Source: Accumulibacter sp.
GTDB taxonomy: Bacteria > Pseudomonadota > Gammaproteobacteria > Burkholderiales > Rhodocyclaceae
Direction: 5' to 3'
Assembly (NCBI RefSeq): GCF_023806635.1
Contig: NZ_JAMTDQ010000005.1
Coordinates: 1 to 40,931, forward strand
Length of the DNA: 40,931 nt
The position numbers were made by a program, and so were the translations under genes. Numbering within the stretch: the stretch's first letter is position 1; each line of letters begins with the position of its first letter. Below the pieces are notes generated by a model. It did not search any database and was not told where the DNA came from. It worked only from the letters and a program-made list of their open reading frames with translations. This document shows positions 17,927-27,071 of this stretch, one piece after another.

Positions 17927-20332
17927 TCAACGATCATCCCCTGCCGCGGCGGTCGCGGCGGCGCGATGCTGCGCCAGCGCCTCGGCAAATTGTTCATGCG
18001 CGGCGCGCAACAGCGCCGGCCAATCGCCGGCCGGCTCGCCGCCGGCACGCAGCAGCATCTCGAGCTGCCTCGCCTGCTCGGCCAGAGCCAGCGCGCCGAC
18101 CGTCGCGCTCGACGACTTCAGCGTGTGCGCCGCCCGCTGCAGCGTCGGCAGGTCGCCCTGCTGGCTGGCGACATCGATCTCGTCGAGCATCTGCCGCGTG
18201 TTGCGGTCGAACAGCGCGAGCACCCGCTCGGCAAAACCCGGGTTGCTGCCGTCGGCCACCATCGGCAGCGACTGCACGACGCTGGCATCGAAGATCAGCG
18301 CCGCCCGCCTCTCGCCATGCCGCGCCGGCTCGTTCTCGTTGGTCACCGGCATGACCGCCGTCGTGGCCGTCGTGGCCGCCGCTGCCGCCGGCGGCCGCAG
18401 GTGGCGCCGCAGCGCCGCGGCAAGCTGTTCGCGCGTCACCGGTTTGGCGACATGGTCGTCCATGCCGGCCGCCAGGCACTGCTCGCGGTCGCCGGCCAGT
18501 GCGTTCGCCGTCAGGGCGATGATCGGCACCGCCGTCCGGCCGCCCGCCTGCTCGTCGCTGCGGATGACGCGGCTCGCCGTGTAGCCGTCCATCAGCGGCA
18601 TCTGGCAATCCATCAGGATCGCGTCATGGCCGCCGGCGCGCGCGGCGACCACCGCCTGCGCGCCATCCTCCGCCAGCTCGACCTCGCAGCCCAGACTTTC
18701 CAGGATCGCCGCCGCAATCTCGCGGTTGACGGCGTTGTCTTCGGCGAGCACGACCCGCGCCCCGGCCAAGTCGCCAACCGCCGCCGGCGGCTGCGAGCCG
18801 GGCAGCGGGCCGGCGTGGCGGGCGGCACGCTGCCGGAACCAGAAGGTCGAGCCGCGTCCTTCCTCGCTCTCGAAACCGACCTCGCCGCCCATCCGTTGCG
18901 CCAGTTCGCGGATGATCACCAGCCCGAGTCCGGTGCCGCCGAAGCGCCGCGTCGTCGAGTTGTCGGCCTGCGAGAACGGCGCAAACAGCTTCGCCGCCGC
19001 CGCCGGCGCAATGCCGATGCCGGTGTCGCTGACCGCGTAGCACAGCCAGCACTCGCCAGCGTCGCCGGCAGCCGCGCCAGCTTCGCATTCGCAGGTGAGC
19101 GAGACGACGATCGTGCCGCGCTCGGTGAACTTGAGCGCGTTCGTCAGCAGGTTGCCGACGATCTGCCGGATGCGGAACGGATCGCCGAGCACCGCCGACG
19201 GTACGTCGGCGCCGACGACGACCGTCAGCAGCACCCCCTTCGCCGACGCCGCGTGCATGAACGGCTGCCCCATCTCCTCGACGAGCCGCCGCGGGCTGAA
19301 CGCGATGTTCTCCAGCTCGAGCCGCCCGGATTCGATCTTCGACAGGTCGAGAACGTTGTTCAACAGGTGCAGCAGCGACTCGGCCGACTGCCGCAGCGTC
19401 CCCAGATAGTGTTGCTGCTGCCCGCTCAGCGGCGTGTCGAGCAGCAGATCGGCCATGCCGATGACGCCGTTCATCGGCGTCCGGATCTCGTGACTCATGT
19501 TGGCGAGAAATCGCGACTTGGCGACGTTCGCCGCCTCGGCCTCTTCCTTGGCCAGCCGGAGTTGCGCCGTGCGGCGATCGATCTGCTCCTCGAGCGTCGC
19601 CCGGTGCTGCCGCAGTTCGTCGTCACGCGCCTCGATCTCGCCGAGCATGCGGTTGAAGCCGACGACCAGTTCGCCGACTTCGTCACGGCGGTCGGGCAAC
19701 GACACGCGCAGCGAGTAATCGCGCTCGCCCGCCACCTGCCGCATGGCCTGCGTCAGGTCGCCGATCGGCGCGGACACGGAGCGCTGCAGGCGCACCGCGA
19801 GCAACAGCGCGCCAGCGAATGCGGCAGCCGCACCGGCGAGGACGACCAGCATCCGCTGCGCGATGTCCGACCACATCGACCGCAGATCGGATTCGATCGT
19901 CAGTGTACCGATGACCTCGCTTCCCTGCCGGATCGGGTACTCGATGCGCAGCATCGCTTCCCACAAGGAACCGATCACTTGCAGTGAGGAACCCCCCGGC
20001 TGAATCGGCGTCATCGCCGCCGCTGCCGGCGGATGATGCGCGAACACCTGTCCGCCCGGCAGGCTGATCGTCGCCTGCACGAACTCCGGGCGAACCCGCA
20101 GGCCGGCAAGTGCCTCGGTCGCCGTACGCGCGTCGTCGAAGGCGATCGCCGGCGCACTGCTGGCCGCCAGCACTTCGGCCATGCCGATGAGCTTGTCGAC
20201 TTCGTCCTCGCGAGTGTCCTCGATCTCGGAAACCGCGAACAGCAGCGTACTGATCAGCAGCCCGGCACCCGCCGTCAGCGCGACGATCAGCATCAGTTTC
20301 TGCCGCAGCGGCAGATCGCTCAACCTCGGCAT
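17927..20332 (-). CDS. hybrid histidine kinase (CHASE8-HAMP-HisKA-HATPase-REC-Hpt)
   Basis: The 801-residue protein has a membrane helix (about 12-34), a periplasmic CHASE8-type sensor (about 40-155; [19 protein letters not shown]), a second helix (about 160-182), HAMP (about 185-235) and a coiled coil. HisKA (His281), HATPase, receiver (Asp575) and Hpt (His736) follow, all intact. CHASE8 is the sensor of the diguanylate cyclase YfiN/TpbB, which is controlled by periplasmic YfiR. The gene starts 1 base into the stop of the YfiR-like gene, so the two are coupled. Inference: YfiR may control this kinase in the same way. Confidence 0.9.
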   Translation of the reverse strand: MPRLSDLPLRQKLMLIVALTAGAGLLISTLLFAVSEIEDTREDEVDKLIGMAEVLAASSAPAIAFDDARTATEALAGLRVRPEFVQATISLPGGQVFAHHPPAAAAMTPIQPGGSSLQVIGSLWEAMLRIEYPIRQGSEVIGTLTIESDLRSMWSDIAQRMLVVLAGAAAAFAGALLLAVRLQRSVSAPIGDLTQAMRQVAGERDYSLRVSLPDRRDEVGELVVGFNRMLGEIEARDDELRQHRATLEEQIDRRTAQLRLAKEEAEAANVAKSRFLANMSHEIRTPMNGVIGMADLLLDTPLSGQQQHYLGTLRQSAESLLHLLNNVLDLSKIESGRLELENIAFSPRRLVEEMGQPFMHAASAKGVLLTVVVGADVPSAVLGDPFRIRQIVGNLLTNALKFTERGTIVVSLTCECEAGAAAGDAGECWLCYAVSDTGIGIAPAAAAKLFAPFSQADNSTTRRFGGTGLGLVIIRELAQRMGGEVGFESEEGRGSTFWFRQRAARHAGPLPGSQPPAAVGDLAGARVVLAEDNAVNREIAAAILESLGCEVELAEDGAQAVVAARAGGHDAILMDCQMPLMDGYTASRVIRSDEQAGGRTAVPIIALTANALAGDREQCLAAGMDDHVAKPVTREQLAAALRRHLRPPAAAAATTATTAVMPVTNENEPARHGERRAALIFDASVVQSLPMVADGSNPGFAERVLALFDRNTRQMLDEIDVASQQGDLPTLQRAAHTLKSSSATVGALALAEQARQLEMLLRAGGEPAGDWPALLRAAHEQFAEALAQHRAAATAAAGDDR
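17952..19509 (-). repeat. duplicated kinase module, copy B
   Basis: This 1558-base segment encodes the HisKA-HATPase-REC-Hpt part of the CHASE8 kinase and is the partner of copy A. Identity stops sharply at about 19510 (copy A 17067), just upstream of the HisKA His codon, so the sensor halves are unrelated while the catalytic halves are copies. Confidence 0.9.
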
Positions 20333-20886
20333 CAGTTCTTTCCCTTCACGTCAACCAGGTTGCGCGCCAGTTTCAGCAGGTTCGAGCTGGCCTTGAGCTG
20401 TGCGTGATCGAGCGAAGCGCGATTGACCTCGAACTGCAGGCGCCCGTCGCCGCGGACGATGCCGATCGCGCCACCGGCATCGATGAAAGCGTCGGCGTCG
20501 CTGACCGTCAACACCGGCAGCCCGGCAACCGCGCGCAGCACCAGCGCCAGCCGCCGCGCTTCCGATTCGGCGATGAACAGCACCTGGCACGATCGTGCCT
20601 CGTCCGGACTCGCCAGGCGACGGACGGCAATCGGCCGCCCCTGGACAGGGCGGCCGTCGAGCGCGGTCAATGCCGTCGCCACCTCATCGCGGCCGAGCAC
20701 ACAGAGCAGCAGCGGCGTGTCCCGGGCGGCGAAGACGCGCTCGGGCCATTCGACGTAACGCGTGAAGTTGAGGACGAAGCCGGCCTTGGCCTGTGCCTCG
20801 CTGATCGGCGCCTGCGCCGCCACCTCGGTAACGGCGGCGAGCGAGCAAGTCAGCGCCAGCAGCCCGCGGGCAAGAAAGGAGCGCAC
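20332..20886 (-). CDS. YfiR family (DUF4154) periplasmic protein
   Basis: The 184-residue exported protein has a signal peptide (about 1-24). The DUF4154 pattern follows: [19 protein letters not shown] at the mature N-terminus, [27 protein letters not shown] and [20 protein letters not shown] near the end. YfiR is the periplasmic repressor of the YfiN cyclase in Pseudomonas, releasing it under envelope stress. Here the next gene is a CHASE8 histidine kinase, not a cyclase. It starts with GTG, 10 bases after the TonB receptor stop, and shares 1 base with the kinase start. This is a TonB receptor-YfiR-kinase operon. Confidence 0.88.
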   Translation of the reverse strand: MRSFLARGLLALTCSLAAVTEVAAQAPISEAQAKAGFVLNFTRYVEWPERVFAARDTPLLLCVLGRDEVATALTALDGRPVQGRPIAVRRLASPDEARSCQVLFIAESEARRLALVLRAVAGLPVLTVSDADAFIDAGGAIGIVRGDGRLQFEVNRASLDHAQLKASSNLLKLARNLVDVKGKN

Positions 20887-20896
20887 GCTCAGGCTC

Positions 20897-22969
20897 TCAG
20901 AACTGCCACCTGGCCTTCAGATAGTAGCCACGCTGGATCTCCAGATTGCGCGATGGCAGCAGGCTCGCGACCGACTCGGGGTGCTGGCCGTCGAGCAGGT
21001 TCTGGCCGACCAGCGACAGTTCGAAATCGCGCGTCGGTCGCCAGGCGTAGCGCAGATCGAGCGTCGTGTAGGCCGGAACGTACAGCGGCGAGCCGGAGGT
21101 GCCGAGTTTGCCGACATGGCGCAGCCAGAAATCGAACTGCTGCCGCTCCGTGAGGGACATCGACGAACGCAACGACCACTGGTGCTGCGGGTCACCGTCG
21201 TTGTATCCCTGTGCTCTGGTCAGCGATGCGGGATCGCCGGTCTTCGCCGACGCACGCAGGTCGAGGTACGAGTAGATCGGCTGGATTCGCCACCACGGTA
21301 GCGGGTACCAATCGACGGCGATCTCGATACCGTGCGTGTGCGCCTTGAGGTTGTTGTCCACACTCACCGTCTGCAACAGATGGGGTGGCGGCGGGGCCGG
21401 CACGAACCGCGGGGGCGGGCCCATCACCGGGCCTGTCAGATCGTCGTAAATCATGTAGAAGAGCGCCACATCGGCCGACAACGCGGGGCCGAACTGGCGC
21501 CGGTAGCCGATTTCGTAGCCGGTAACCGTCTCGTTCTCCAGATCCTGGTTGGGAGGCACGGTGCGGACAAGGATCGGCAACCGAGTCGGATTGCCGGGGG
21601 AGCCCGCCGGGACGACGGCGCCATCGACCTCCGCGCCCAGCTCGGCGCGCGATGGAATGCGCACGGCGCGTGACGCCGAAGCCCAAAGCGACTGGTTCTC
21701 GGTCGGCGTCCAGATCACGCGCGCGTTGGGTTGCGGCGCGAAACCGGAGAAACTGTTGTCCTCGAGGCGCAGGCCGAGCAGCACGCGCAGCGTATCGGGC
21801 ACGAGCGTGATCTCGTCCTGGATGAAGGCACTGGCGAGGCTGAAGCCCTGCCGCTGCGGCTGGATGTTGATCATCCCGGCGCTGCTGATGTCGTCGCGTG
21901 AGTAGCGGTAGCCAAGACCCCAGATCAGGTCATGCCGCTCACCCAGGAGAAGGCGGTGCTGGAAGTCGAGGTCGACGGTCGTGCGCCGTTCCCTGACTGC
22001 TCCCGGGATTTCCAGTTCGCCCGAGGAGACGTAGGCCTGCAGGGCTGCCTCCGACCCGTCGGACAGGGTCCATTCGTCGCGCGCCATGAGAAAGCCGCCT
22101 TGCGTCCTCTGGCGAACGTCGGTGGGGGCCACGCCCGACCGCGAGCGGATGTCGGGGACGAGCCACGTATCATCCGTAGCCCCATAATACGCCTGCCCAC
22201 TGACCGTCAGCCGGTGACCGCCGCCCATCGTCCAGTCGCCGCGGAAACCGGCGCGGCCGGCGCGCCAGTCATCGTTGGCGGTGTGTCCCTGCGGCGTCAG
22301 CGACTCGTCGCGCGCGAACGCCTTGCCCCAGACCCGCAGATGCCCGTCGCCCACCGGCATGCCGTGGCGAAACGAGGCAAAGGCGCTTTCCTCGCTGCCG
22401 GCGCCGGCGACCAGCAGGCTGCCCTGCGTGTCGCGCGCGCGCCGCGTGATGATGTTGATCACCCCGTTGACCGCGTTCGCACCCCACATCGCCGCGCCCG
22501 GCCCGCGAACCACTTCGATGCGCTCGATGTCTTCGAGCAGCGTGTCCTCGACCTCCCACAACACGCCCGAAAAGAGCTGCGAGTACATGCTGCGGCCGTC
22601 CATCAGCACCAGCAGCTTGTTGCTGAAGCGGCTGTTGAAGCCACGCACGCTGACCGCCCAGCGGTCGTTCGCCAGGCGGGCGACGTTGACCCCCGGCGCC
22701 AGCCGCAGCGCTTCCGGAATGCTGGTTGCTCCCGAACGCTCGATGTCGTCGCGCGTGATGACATAGACCGCCGCCGCGACGTCGTTCAGCCGCTGCGACT
22801 TGCGCGCCGCGCTGGTGATCTCGACGTTGAGCAGGTCTTCGAGACTCATGTCGACCGCCCCGCCGGCCAGCGGCGCCGCTGCGTCCTCGGCTGCCCGCAG
22901 CAGGCCCGGCGACGCCGTTACCAGCAGTGCCAGCAGACCGGTCATCCATCGCAAGGTCAACGACATCAT
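20897..22969 (-). CDS. TonB-dependent outer-membrane receptor
   Basis: The 690-residue protein has a signal peptide (about 1-26, LLRAAEDA). A plug domain (about 50-165) carries SLEDLLNVEITSAARK, VYVITRDDIERSGA, GFNSRFSNKLLVLMDGR and IEVVRGPGAAMWGANAVNGV. A 22-strand-type barrel ends in the terminal Phe of YYLKARWQF. Such receptors import siderophores, cobalamin, sugars or other ligands using TonB energy; the ligand cannot be told. A GGAGG ribosome site precedes tandem ATG codons. It heads the minus-strand signalling cluster, suggesting that its ligand or transport state feeds the YfiR-kinase relay (inference). Confidence 0.92.
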   Translation of the reverse strand: MMSLTLRWMTGLLALLVTASPGLLRAAEDAAAPLAGGAVDMSLEDLLNVEITSAARKSQRLNDVAAAVYVITRDDIERSGATSIPEALRLAPGVNVARLANDRWAVSVRGFNSRFSNKLLVLMDGRSMYSQLFSGVLWEVEDTLLEDIERIEVVRGPGAAMWGANAVNGVINIITRRARDTQGSLLVAGAGSEESAFASFRHGMPVGDGHLRVWGKAFARDESLTPQGHTANDDWRAGRAGFRGDWTMGGGHRLTVSGQAYYGATDDTWLVPDIRSRSGVAPTDVRQRTQGGFLMARDEWTLSDGSEAALQAYVSSGELEIPGAVRERRTTVDLDFQHRLLLGERHDLIWGLGYRYSRDDISSAGMINIQPQRQGFSLASAFIQDEITLVPDTLRVLLGLRLEDNSFSGFAPQPNARVIWTPTENQSLWASASRAVRIPSRAELGAEVDGAVVPAGSPGNPTRLPILVRTVPPNQDLENETVTGYEIGYRRQFGPALSADVALFYMIYDDLTGPVMGPPPRFVPAPPPPHLLQTVSVDNNLKAHTHGIEIAVDWYPLPWWRIQPIYSYLDLRASAKTGDPASLTRAQGYNDGDPQHQWSLRSSMSLTERQQFDFWLRHVGKLGTSGSPLYVPAYTTLDLRYAWRPTRDFELSLVGQNLLDGQHPESVASLLPSRNLEIQRGYYLKARWQF

Positions 22970-23107
22970 CGATCATCCTCCAAAAAAACAAAGGCGTCGG
23001 GCAAGGCGGTGGGTGCACGCGCGCCCGCCGCCAGGACATCGCGGCAGCGATCGCCCCGGCCGTTGCGCACGGCGGCGACAGTCTGCCCGCAACACCCGGC
23101 GCCATGG

Positions 23108-23113
23108 ATGATA
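23108..23113 (-). promoter_or_regulatory. candidate -10 box of the TonB receptor operon
   Basis: TATCAT (5 of 6 to consensus) lies 139 bases upstream of the receptor ATG on the minus strand. A weak TTGCGC sits 16 bases further upstream. It is part of the octamer GTATCATC, shared with 17875-17882 and 23287-23294. Confidence 0.35.
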
Positions 23114-23220
23114 CAACGGCCACGGCCCGGCGCAACTTGAGCGTCCTGCGACGCCGCAGGTCCGGCACCCGGCTGCGACCCGCAGGGGTGGCGGGCAGCG
23201 CCGGCGGCGGCGCGCCGAAC

Positions 23221-23270
23221 GCCTCGGGATGCTGGCGGTCGAGCAGGTTGCGGCCGACCGGCGGCAGTTC
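23221..23270 (-). pseudogene. remnant of a second TonB-dependent receptor C-terminus
   Basis: This 50-base stretch matches 20972-21021, near the 3' end of the intact receptor, at about 43 of 50 positions. It reads LPPVGRNLLDRQHPE on the minus strand versus LSLVGQNLLDGQHPE in the receptor. No barrel sequence precedes it, so it is a relic of an adjacent receptor copy that was deleted. Confidence 0.6.
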
Positions 23271-23432
23271 TTTCCCGCTCGCGACCGATGATACGATGGC
23301 CGTTGCCAGGCAGGACTCTCGTGCCGGAGATACCCTCAAGCTTCTCGCCAGCCTGCCGTTCACCTCGCCAGTGGGTGCGTCGCCGCCGACGAGCAGCGAC
23401 GACAGCGGATCACCGGCTTCAAGGAGGCATCG

Positions 23433-23945
23433 ATGACGAATTCCCCGGCAGTCGACGAGCCGCGGCCCGGCGGCGCGCGCGCGCACCTGATCGCTGTCGT
23501 GGCGTTCGTCCTGACCGGTGCCTGGCAGCCGCTCGAGCTGGCCGACGCGGAGGATCCGAGCGGGCAACCACTGGACTGCCTGATCTTCGCCACCGGCCAC
23601 GACGCGGCGGCTGCGGCAGGCGAGCAGCCGGTCGACCTCAACCCCGTCGAGCGAACCGGGTTCGCTCGCGGCGCGCCGCGCTTCCTGCCATCATCGTGGC
23701 GGCTGGCCATGGGCCGTCCGGCTCTGGCGCGAATCGGCGGCAGGCTGCGCGGCAGGCATGCCTAGCCGGCTGCTTCGGCGCGGCTCGCCCAGGGAGAAGC
23801 TGCAACGGGCATCAACCTGCTCACCGCCGGCGGCGCGTTCCTCGGCCCGTGGGAGATCGTCATCCGCGTCGCCCGGCTCGCCGGGAATGCGTCGCAGACT
23901 TGGCTGCACGGCGAGATCGAGGACACCGGCATCGGCGAGGAGTGA
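23433..23945 (+). pseudogene. interrupted reading frame of unknown origin
   Basis: An ATG with a strong AAGGAGG ribosome site 6 bases upstream opens a 110-codon frame to a TAG at 23763-23765. The same frame then continues in protein-like sequence (GINLLTAGGAFLGPWEIVIR ...) to a TGA at 23943. The first part contains DCLIFATGHD, reminiscent of the ATG motif of flavin monooxygenases, but that is weak. The simplest reading is a gene broken by a nonsense codon and possibly frameshifts. Alternatively the first 110 codons are a short real gene. Confidence 0.35.
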
Positions 23946-24214
23946 GCGAGCGGGCAACGCCGCAGATCGGTCGCGCAGTGGATTTGTTCTCGACCTCGGA
24001 GGCATCCTCGACAAGAGTGGCGCAACATCTTCAATCGCACGATTCGTCGACCGGAGAAAGGTCTTATGATTGATTCCTGCTGCAGCCCGCGGTCTGCGCA
24101 ACGTTGCCTTGGCCCCCGCGATGACGGTTTCCTGTCTTGCTCTGTGGTCACCCACGTTCCTTGACCACGCCTTGGCCTTGCCCCCCACCACGACCTTTTT
24201 TGGGAGAAATACTC

Positions 24215-24676
24215 ATGTTCACACGATCGATAGCCGGTCTCGCAACCATCGTCGCCCTGGCCCTGGCACCCGCGCGTGCCGACGAAGTGAAACCCCAGAC
24301 ACCGCTCAGCGTCAAGGGCGCCAGGATCATCAGCGTTGAAGAGGCCAAAGGCCTCCTTGACAGGAAAGCCGCGAGCTTCTTCGATACGCGCAGTCCGCTC
24401 AACTTCGGCAAGGGCCACTTGCCCGGCGCCACACTGATTGCCTACAAGGAAAAGAGCGAGTACGTGCCGGACTTCGATGCCAAGCAGGACTCGTTCGACA
24501 TCGCCCGGTTGCCGGCTGACAAGGGCGCGACGATCGTCCTCCACAGCGACGGGCCCAGTGGCTGGAAATCCTACAAGGCCACGGTGGTCTCAGTCAGGGC
24601 GGGTTACCGGAACGTGCTCTGGATGCGCGACGGCTATTCCGGATGGACGGCCAAGGGTCTACCGGTCGAGCAGTAA
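24215..24676 (+). CDS. periplasmic rhodanese-like protein lacking the catalytic Cys
   Basis: The 153-residue product has a signal peptide (about 1-22, ARAD). A rhodanese domain follows: ISVEEAKGLLDRKAASFFDTRSPLNFGKGHLPGA-type strands (seen in pieces across residues 39-72) and GYRNVLWMRDGYSGW near the end. The active-site loop reads LHSDGPSGWKS where active relatives have YCNGPxCW, so both cysteines are gone. It should bind rather than transfer sulfur. ATG at 24215 has GGGAG upstream and starts the signal peptide. It is 15 bases before the hybrid kinase gene, so it may be a periplasmic accessory of that sensor (inference). Confidence 0.85.
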   Translation: MFTRSIAGLATIVALALAPARADEVKPQTPLSVKGARIISVEEAKGLLDRKAASFFDTRSPLNFGKGHLPGATLIAYKEKSEYVPDFDAKQDSFDIARLPADKGATIVLHSDGPSGWKSYKATVVSVRAGYRNVLWMRDGYSGWTAKGLPVEQ

Positions 24677-24691
24677 GGCGAGACGCCGCCA

Positions 24692-27070
24692 GTGAGGACT
24701 CGACGCTTTCGTTTCCGTACTCGACTGCTCCTTGCCGGGGGACTGACACTCGCCATCGTGACCACGATGGCGACGACCGCGGCGCTTGGCTACAGCCTCA
24801 TACAGCGCAGCGCCACAATGTCCACCGCCGCCTCCGAGGCGTCGATCAACCTGCAACTGACCCTGCGCGCGCTCGACGAGGTCGTCCTCACGCAAGGCAC
24901 CGTTCCCGCCGTGCAACTGGCCAGAAAGACCATGCGCGACTTCGGCGCGAGCCTGCCGAACCTCATCGCGACAACCCTGGACGACGAGCTGCGCGGGCAG
25001 GTCGAGAGGGAATTCACGCCCAGATGGGCGGAATTCGTCCGTCAAGCCGACGCTTTCAGCAGGATTCGTGCTCCGACCACGGAGAACGACGAGGCCATGG
25101 TGGCTTTCGGCAAGCTCATCGCCGAGGGCAATCGACTGAGCTCCGATCTCGAGCGTTGGCGGATCAGCGTCGGCCAGGCAGTCGCCACCAAAGTGCGTCT
25201 TCTGGCCGGCTTGGCAACGGCAGCCGCTGCGCTGATGTTGCTCGCACTGCTGGTACTGTTCTCGTGGACTTACCGTGGCATCGTGACGCCCATCGCCGGG
25301 CTCGTCAGCGTCATGGCCAAGGTCGCAAGAGAAGGCGACTACACGGCCCGCGCGTCGATCGAATCGAGCGACGAGATCGGCGAGCTGGCCGTCGGCTTCA
25401 ACACGATGCTCAGGCACGTGGAGGACCGCGACCGCCACCTGGCGGTCCAGGCCGACGAACTGCGCCAGGCGAAGGAACTCGCCGAAGCCGGGAACCGGGC
25501 GAAGAGCGAGTTCCTGGCGACCATGAGCCACGAGATTCGCACGCCGATGAACGGCATCCTCGGGATGAACGAACTGCTTCGCCACACCGATCTCAGCGGG
25601 CAGCAGCGGCGTTTTGCCGACGCGGTCCACCACTCGGGCGAACATCTGCTGACGATCATCAACGACATTCTCGATTTCTCGAAGATCGAGGCCGGCAAGC
25701 TGGCCATCGAGCAGGTCGATTTTGACTTGCGACAACTGCTCGCGGACTTGATCGACCCGTTCACCCAGGCCGCGCGCGCCAAGGGACTGGAACTGTCGTG
25801 CGGCATCCCCGACGATCTGCCGCCGGCGGTCAGCGGCGACCCGGTGCGCCTGCGCCAGATCCTGACGAACCTGGTGGGCAACGCGATCAAGTTCACCAGC
25901 CATGGCGAGATCGCCATCCGCCTCGCTCTGCTCGACGACAATCCGCTGGAGGCGCTCTTCCGCTTCGAGGTCCAGGATAGCGGCATCGGCATCAGCGCGA
26001 AGGCGCAGAGCCGACTGTTCAGCGCCTTCGTCCAGGCGGACAGCTCGACCACCCGGCGTTTCGGTGGCAGCGGCCTCGGGCTGGCAATCTCCAAGCGCCT
26101 GGTCGAGCTGATGCACGGACGGATCGGCCTTTACAGCGAGGCCGACCGCGGCACGCTGTTCTGGTTCGAGATCGCGCTGCGCAAGCCGGACCCCGATTCA
26201 CGCTCGCGGGTCGGCTCGCCGCGACCGGCACAGGCATCGTCCGGCCCACTACCCGCAGCGGCGCCGGCGCCGGTCGCCGAGGCCCTGCCAGGCACGCTCG
26301 GCGGGCTGGTGCTGGTCGCCGAGGACAACCCGGTCAACCAGGCGGTTGCCGGCGCCATGCTCGAATCGCTCGGGGTGGCCTACCGCCTCGCCGATAACGG
26401 CCGGAGCGCGCTCGACCGCATCGCGCATGAAGCTTTCGATCTCGTCCTGATGGATTGCCAGATGCCGGAAATGGATGGCTTCGAGACCACCTCCCGCATC
26501 CGCGACCGACAGCGAAGCGGCGCGCTGCGCCAGCACCTGCCGATCGTCGCGCTGACCGCCAACGCGGTGGCCGGCGACCGCGAACGCTGCCTCGCCGCAG
26601 GCATGGACGACTATCTCAGCAAGCCCTTCGGTCGTCAGCAGCTCGCCGCCATCCTGCAACGCTGGCTGCCGCAACCGCCAGTCGCCGCTGCAGCGGCGCC
26701 AGCGGAGATTGGCGACGAGGCGATCAACCCACGCACGCTCGACACGATTCGCCAACTCCCGGGCCCGAACGGCGAACTGCTGGTGCAGAAGGTGGTCGCC
26801 GCGTATCTCGGCGACGCACCGGCACGCCTCGCGCAACTGCAGGCCGCCGCTGCCGCCGGCGACGCCGAAGCCCTGCGCCGCACAGCCCATGCGCTGAAAT
26901 CGAGCAGCGCCAATGTCGGTGCCGAACGCTTGTCGGCGCTCTGCCGCGAGATCGAGAGCCTTGGCCGAAGCGGCAACGCCGAAGCAGCGAAAACCCTGCT
27001 GGCTGACGTAGAATCCCACCTGCCGCGCGTGCTCGCGGCGCTGGCAGCCCTGAGGAACCCGGACCACTGA
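24692..27070 (+). CDS. hybrid histidine kinase (4-helix sensor, HAMP, HisKA, HATPase, REC, Hpt)
   Basis: The 792-residue protein starts with GTG. It has a membrane helix (about 10-33), a periplasmic four-helix-bundle-like region (about 40-165), a second helix (about 170-195), HAMP (about 195-250), HisKA ([11 protein letters not shown], His280), HATPase ([13 protein letters not shown]), receiver (AEDNPVNQ, Asp588) and Hpt (AHALKSSS, His733). The relay residues are complete. It is related to, but not a recent copy of, the two minus-strand kinases. It follows the rhodanese gene closely and is 1 base from the REC-PAS-GGDEF-EAL gene, the likely receiver of the phosphoryl group. Confidence 0.92.
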   Translation: MRTRRFRFRTRLLLAGGLTLAIVTTMATTAALGYSLIQRSATMSTAASEASINLQLTLRALDEVVLTQGTVPAVQLARKTMRDFGASLPNLIATTLDDELRGQVEREFTPRWAEFVRQADAFSRIRAPTTENDEAMVAFGKLIAEGNRLSSDLERWRISVGQAVATKVRLLAGLATAAAALMLLALLVLFSWTYRGIVTPIAGLVSVMAKVAREGDYTARASIESSDEIGELAVGFNTMLRHVEDRDRHLAVQADELRQAKELAEAGNRAKSEFLATMSHEIRTPMNGILGMNELLRHTDLSGQQRRFADAVHHSGEHLLTIINDILDFSKIEAGKLAIEQVDFDLRQLLADLIDPFTQAARAKGLELSCGIPDDLPPAVSGDPVRLRQILTNLVGNAIKFTSHGEIAIRLALLDDNPLEALFRFEVQDSGIGISAKAQSRLFSAFVQADSSTTRRFGGSGLGLAISKRLVELMHGRIGLYSEADRGTLFWFEIALRKPDPDSRSRVGSPRPAQASSGPLPAAAPAPVAEALPGTLGGLVLVAEDNPVNQAVAGAMLESLGVAYRLADNGRSALDRIAHEAFDLVLMDCQMPEMDGFETTSRIRDRQRSGALRQHLPIVALTANAVAGDRERCLAAGMDDYLSKPFGRQQLAAILQRWLPQPPVAAAAAPAEIGDEAINPRTLDTIRQLPGPNGELLVQKVVAAYLGDAPARLAQLQAAAAAGDAEALRRTAHALKSSSANVGAERLSALCREIESLGRSGNAEAAKTLLADVESHLPRVLAALAALRNPDH

Positions 27071-27071
27071 C

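Larger units (their letters stand above)
22970..24214. other. 1.2-kb gap with decayed gene remnants
   Basis: No intact gene is seen between the TonB receptor start and the rhodanese gene. The region holds two GTATCATC octamers, a short TonB-receptor C-terminus remnant (23221-23270) and an interrupted plus-strand frame (23433-23945). Both strands have open frames with poor protein character. It looks like the scar of lost genes between two divergent signalling clusters. Confidence 0.5.

Noticed and set aside
16047-19509. The kinase duplication as a transposable element
   Set aside because: No transposase, terminal inverted repeats or target-site duplication borders either copy; the boundaries lie inside coding domains.
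15487-19987. Identical plus-strand frames over both kinase genes
   Set aside because: They are antisense shadows. Their identity only reflects the real duplication on the minus strand.
22970-24214. CRISPR array or insertion sequence in the decayed gap
   Set aside because: No regularly spaced repeat, transposase fragment or inverted-repeat ends are visible; only scattered short similarities.
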